Shown: positions 60,778 to 64,000 of the stretch, one piece after another
Layout of the letters: every line of letters starts with the position of its first letter
Numbering within the stretch: the first letter of the stretch is position 1
DNA from: Sphingomonadaceae bacterium
GTDB taxonomy: Bacteria > Pseudomonadota > Alphaproteobacteria > Sphingomonadales > Sphingomonadaceae
Reading direction: 5' to 3'
Length of the DNA stretch: 64,000 nt
NCBI GenBank assembly: GCA_027533105.1
Contig: JAPZTW010000009.1
Location: 62,001 to 126,000, forward strand
Translations under genes and position numbers: made by a program
Notes under the pieces: model-generated
The model's input: only the letters and a program-made list of their open reading frames with translations
The model's database searches: none
What the model was told of the DNA's origin: nothing

Positions 60778-61295
60778 GGGCAGTCTCCGATCCGTTCGGA
60801 CACGATCTGTGCGTCCATCGTCATGCCGCCGCCGGGTGCGCCGGGCATCTGGCTTTGCGTCTTGAGCGAAAGGTCGGAGCGGGTGGTGCTGAAGGTGCCC
60901 TTCATTTCGCTGCGGGCGGTCATGCCCTGGCCGGTCTGGCAGACCATCACCGCTTCGACCGAGCCGCCGGTGGCCCGGAACGTCTCGTACTTGCAATCGC
61001 CCTCGGCGGTGCGCTTGAAGTATTCCTCGCGGCCGCGCTTCGCCTCGTCCGGGGTCAGGCAGAACTCGCTGACATGGCCGGTATCGCCGAACATGGTTTT
61101 CGCCTGCTGGGCCATGGGCCCGGTCATGCCGGGAAAGCTGATGTCGTTGACCTTCATCGTCACCCGGTAAAGGCCGGGCTGGGGCTGGTCAGCAGTGGCG
61201 GCGGCGGCAGCCGCGTTCGGGTCCTGCTGGGCGGGTTCCTGACCGCAGGCGGCAAGCAGCAGCAAGGGGACGAGCGTCAGGGCGATTCGGCGCAT
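60774..61295 (-). CDS. DUF3617 lipoprotein
   Basis: The 173-residue protein has a signal peptide ending in the lipobox LLAAC (Cys17), an Ala/Gln linker, and a domain with QPGLYRVTMKVNDISFPGM and EFCLTPDEAKRGREEYF, typical of DUF3617, which has paired cysteines. The function is unknown. The start at 61295 is preferred to the upstream open frame. It is coupled to the dimethylargininase-like gene. Confidence 0.83.
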   Translation of the reverse strand: MRRIALTLVPLLLLAACGQEPAQQDPNAAAAAATADQPQPGLYRVTMKVNDISFPGMTGPMAQQAKTMFGDTGHVSEFCLTPDEAKRGREEYFKRTAEGDCKYETFRATGGSVEAVMVCQTGQGMTARSEMKGTFSTTRSDLSLKTQSQMPGAPGGGMTMDAQIVSERIGDCP

Positions 61296-61503
61296 GATTG
61301 GCACCTCCGGTGGCAGTCGGGGCACCTTGCTAACAATTGCGCCGCCCCCTGCCAACCGCGCCGCGATCCGGCCAAGGCCAGCTTGCCGTAACGACAACCG
61401 GCCCGCCCCGCCCCGGACTTTGGTCCTGGCCTGCAACCGATCCTTGCCCCCCGCGCAAAACCGCGCCAAACTGCGGGCAAGAGCACAATTGAGGATGAGG
61501 CCC

Positions 61504-62697
61504 ATGCATATCGATTTCAGCCCCGAGGACCTGGCCTTCCGCGACGAGGTCCGCACCTTTATCGCCGAGAACTATCCCGCCGAACTGCGCGGCAAGCAGG
61601 ACGAAGGCGACGAGCTTTCGAAGGAAGACTTCCTGTCCTGGCACCGCATCCTGCACAAGAAGGGCTGGGTCGCCCCGGCCTGGCCCGTGGAATACGGCGG
61701 CACCGGCTGGACCCCGACCCAGCGTTTCATTTTCTCGGAAGAGACCGCCCGCGCCGATTGCATCCGGCTGATGCCCTTCGGCCTGTCGATGGTCGGTCCG
61801 GTGATCTACACCTTTGGCACGCCCGAGCAGAAGGCCAAGTTCCTGCCCCGCATCCTGTCGGGTGAGGACTGGTGGTGTCAGGGCTATTCCGAGCCCGGCG
61901 CCGGTTCTGACCTCGCCTCGCTGCGCACCAAGGCGGAGCGCGATGGCGATCACTACGTGGTCAACGGGCAGAAGACCTGGACCACCATGGCCCAGCATGC
62001 CGACTGGGGCTTCTTCCTGGTCCGCACCAATCCCGACGTGAAGCAGCAGGAAGGCATCAGCTTCCTGCTGATCGACATGAAGACGCCGGGCATCGAAGTG
62101 CGTCCGATCATCACCCTCGGCGGTGAGCACGAAGTGAACGAGGTGTTCCTCGACAACGTGCGCGTGCCGATCGAGAACCGCGTCTATGAAGAGGACAAGG
62201 GCTGGACCTGCGCCAAGTTCCTCCTCGCCCACGAACGCACCGGGATTGCCGGCGTTGCGGGATCGAAGCGCGGGATCGAGAAGATCAAGGAAATCGCCAC
62301 CACCGAAATGGACGGCGAGCGCGCACTGCTCTCCAACCCGTTCTTCCGCCGCAAGGTGGCCGAACTGGAAATGGACCTGACCGCACTGGAGTACACCGAA
62401 CTGCGCACCCTGGCGGGCGAAGCCGCCGGCAAGGGTCCGGGGCCGGAAAGCTCGGTGCTGAAGATCAAGGGTTCGGAAATCCAGCAGCGGATCACCGAAC
62501 TCGCGCTCGAAGCGGCCGGCCACTATGGCGCGCCCTATTTCCGCGGCTTTGGCGAGGGCGACAACGAGCACCCGATCGGTCCCGATTGGGCGCACCGCAC
62601 CGCCCCCAGCTATTTCAACGTCCGCAAGACCACGATTTACGGTGGCTCGAACGAAGTCCAGCGCGGCATCATCGCCAAGATGGTGCTTGGGCTCTAA
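61504..62697 (+). CDS. Acyl-CoA dehydrogenase, large-subunit type
   Basis: The 397-residue FAD enzyme has the acyl-CoA dehydrogenase motifs CQGYSEPGAGSDLASLRT (FAD and substrate), YVVNGQKTWTTMAQHADWGF, and the C-terminal YGGSNEVQRGIIAKMVLG. It begins MHIDFSPEDLAFRDEVRTFI. It is followed after 24 bp by a second, shorter acyl-CoA dehydrogenase, which recalls the two-subunit pimeloyl-CoA dehydrogenase type (PimC/PimD). The substrate chain is not known. Confidence 0.9.
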   Translation: MHIDFSPEDLAFRDEVRTFIAENYPAELRGKQDEGDELSKEDFLSWHRILHKKGWVAPAWPVEYGGTGWTPTQRFIFSEETARADCIRLMPFGLSMVGPVIYTFGTPEQKAKFLPRILSGEDWWCQGYSEPGAGSDLASLRTKAERDGDHYVVNGQKTWTTMAQHADWGFFLVRTNPDVKQQEGISFLLIDMKTPGIEVRPIITLGGEHEVNEVFLDNVRVPIENRVYEEDKGWTCAKFLLAHERTGIAGVAGSKRGIEKIKEIATTEMDGERALLSNPFFRRKVAELEMDLTALEYTELRTLAGEAAGKGPGPESSVLKIKGSEIQQRITELALEAAGHYGAPYFRGFGEGDNEHPIGPDWAHRTAPSYFNVRKTTIYGGSNEVQRGIIAKMVLGL

Positions 62698-62721
62698 GCG
62701 ACGCGCAACAAGGATAAGAAC

Positions 62722-63852
62722 ATGGATCTGAGCTTCACCGAAACGCAGGGCATGCTGCGCGAGACCCTCGCGCGGTTCCTGGCCGACACCTATGACTTCG
62801 AAAGCCGCAAGAAGATGCTGACCCGCCCCGAAGGGCGCGATCCCGGCATCTGGAAGGCGATCGCCACCGAGCTGGGCCTGACCTGTGCGCCCTTCGCCGA
62901 AGAGCACGGCGGCATGGGCGGCGGCGCGATCGAGAACATGATCATGATGGAAGAGTTCGGCAAGGTCATCGCGATCGAGCCGTGGCTGCAGACCGTCGTG
63001 ATCGGCGGCGGCGCGCTGAAGCATGCCGGCGGCGCGCTAGCCGAAGCGACCATCCCCGCGATCATCAGCGGCGATTGCGTGATCGCCTTCGCCTATGCCG
63101 AGCCGCAGGGCCGCTATAACCTGGCCGACATCGGCACCACGGCCAAGGCCGATGGCGCGGGCTATGTCCTCAACGGCCACAAGGGCGTGGTCTATGCCGC
63201 CCCCTGGGCGACCCACCTGCTCGTCACCGCCCGCACCGGCGGTGGCCGTCGTGACCGCGCCGGGGTCGAGCTGTTCCTGATCGAGGCCAACCGCCCCGGC
63301 ATCACCCGGCGCGACTATCCCACGGTCGATGGCTTCATGGCCTCCGAAGTCTACTTCGAGAACGTCGCCATCCCCGGCGAAGCCCTGCTGACCGGCGGAA
63401 TCGACCTGATCGAGCGCGTGGTTGACGAAGCCACCGTGGCCGTCTGCGCCGAGGCTTCGGGCATCGCCCGCACCATGGTGAACAGCACGGTCGAATATAC
63501 CAAGCAGCGCAAGCAGTTTGGCCAGCCGATCGGCAAGTTCCAGGTCCTCCAGCACCGCATGAGCGACATGTTCGTGGAGGCCGAGCAGGTCTCCTCGATG
63601 GCGCTGATGGGCACCCTGAAGCTCGACGAGGCCCCCGAAGCCCGCAAGGCCGCCGTCTCGATGGCCAAGGCCAAGGTCGGCAAGAGCCTCAAGTTCGTGG
63701 GCCAGAACGCGATCCAGACCCATGGCGGCATCGGCATCACCATGGAACTGGCGATCGGCCACTACTTCAAGCGGGGCACGATGATCGAAGGCCAGTTCGG
63801 CTCGATCGACCATCACCTCGACCGGTTCGAGGCGCTGACCTACCCGGCGTAA
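62722..63852 (+). CDS. Acyl-CoA dehydrogenase, small-subunit type
   Basis: The 376-residue partner starts MDLSFTETQGMLRETLARFL. It has QGRYNLADIGTTAKADGAGY, VLNGHKGVVYAAPWATHLLV, the helical C-terminal domain with EYTKQRKQFGQPIGKFQVLQ, and IQTHGGIGITMELAIGHYFK. It likely forms a heterotetramer with the preceding subunit. The order large then small matches pimeloyl-CoA dehydrogenase-like pairs. Confidence 0.88.
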   Translation: MDLSFTETQGMLRETLARFLADTYDFESRKKMLTRPEGRDPGIWKAIATELGLTCAPFAEEHGGMGGGAIENMIMMEEFGKVIAIEPWLQTVVIGGGALKHAGGALAEATIPAIISGDCVIAFAYAEPQGRYNLADIGTTAKADGAGYVLNGHKGVVYAAPWATHLLVTARTGGGRRDRAGVELFLIEANRPGITRRDYPTVDGFMASEVYFENVAIPGEALLTGGIDLIERVVDEATVAVCAEASGIARTMVNSTVEYTKQRKQFGQPIGKFQVLQHRMSDMFVEAEQVSSMALMGTLKLDEAPEARKAAVSMAKAKVGKSLKFVGQNAIQTHGGIGITMELAIGHYFKRGTMIEGQFGSIDHHLDRFEALTYPA

Positions 63853-63873
63853 GAACCTGCCCGGTCTGAACCG

Positions 63874-64000
63874 CTAGACCAGCCCCGCGCCCAGCTGGCC
63901 GAGATCGATCTCGGCCGGCCGGGTGGCGGGGCTGAGCCGTACCAGCCGGGGCCGGGCCGCGAAGGCCCATTGCCAGCCCCCCACTTTCAGGAAGCTGCGG
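63874..64000 (-). CDS. C-terminal end of an unidentified gene (5' part outside the window)
   Basis: Reading the minus strand from the right edge, an open frame (SFLKVGGWQWAFAARPRLVR ...) runs 41 codons to a stop at 63876-63874. There is no full motif. It converges on the acyl-CoA dehydrogenase pair, 21 bp from its stop. The function cannot be told. Confidence 0.4.
   Translation of the reverse strand, partial: RSFLKVGGWQWAFAARPRLVRLSPATRPAEIDLGQLGAGLV

Overview
The window is a 64 kb piece of a GC-rich alphaproteobacterial chromosome, most likely from Sphingomonadales (Sphingomonadaceae or Erythrobacteraceae). The reasons are a LOV-HTH protein closely resembling Erythrobacter EL222, the alphaproteobacterial coxB-coxA / ctaB-coxF-ctaG-coxC-DUF983-surf1 block, a serC leader RNA, pdxJ-acpS-lepB, and several families of short hyphenated palindromes typical of sphingomonad intergenic DNA. 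It is mostly chromosomal housekeeping DNA. There is no rRNA, CRISPR array, integrase or complete transposon, and one tRNA (Val-UAC).

Layout. 0-15 kb: a membrane methyltransferase cut by the left edge, bamB, a YfgM-like TPR protein, a glycosyltransferase, a hydrolase, selO, astD, two small envelope proteins, rarD, pyrC, ygfZ, and a TetR regulator divergent from a PF10118 protein. 15-29 kb, nearly all on the minus strand: rplU-rpmA, moaE/moaD/moaA, folB, a methyltransferase, thrC, SURF1, DUF983, coxC, ctaG, a coxF-like peptide, ctaB, an epoxide hydrolase, coxA, coxB. 29-35 kb, plus strand: pyrE, pdxJ, an inserted RibD/DHFR-like gene, acpS, lepB, an AI-2E family permease, a DUF3089 hydrolase, ruvX. 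34.8-36.9 kb, minus strand: an unfamiliar three-gene cassette with a 50-residue peptide and two related proteins, described below. 37-50 kb: two hotdog thioesterases, a siroheme synthase N-terminal protein, lysA, lptM-like, argH, tlpA-like, tRNA-Val, a winged-helix regulator, purA, a secreted esterase, hisZ, serA, serC with its leader RNA. 50-57 kb: a PepSY protein with a ferric-reductase-like membrane partner, an extensin-like lipoprotein, a LOV-HTH photoreceptor, and the Anbu proteasome-like operon (Anbu, transglutaminase, alpha-E, circularly permuted ATP-grasp). 57-64 kb: a DoxX/AhpD-like fusion divergent from an Rrf2 regulator around a perfect palindrome, a lower-GC DUF2806 gene, a dimethylargininase-like gene, a DUF3617 lipoprotein, a pair of acyl-CoA dehydrogenases, and the tail of an unidentified gene.

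The best candidate for an undescribed system is the 34.8-36.9 kb cassette. A short peptide with a strong ribosome-binding site is followed by two translationally coupled proteins that look like paralogues: each seems to be a cupin-like core followed by HEAT-like helices. Only the second keeps the metal-type histidines. This suggests a modified-peptide (RiPP-like) pathway with an enzyme/pseudoenzyme pair, but that is inference.

All calls rest on reading the translated sequence and motifs. No database search was run.
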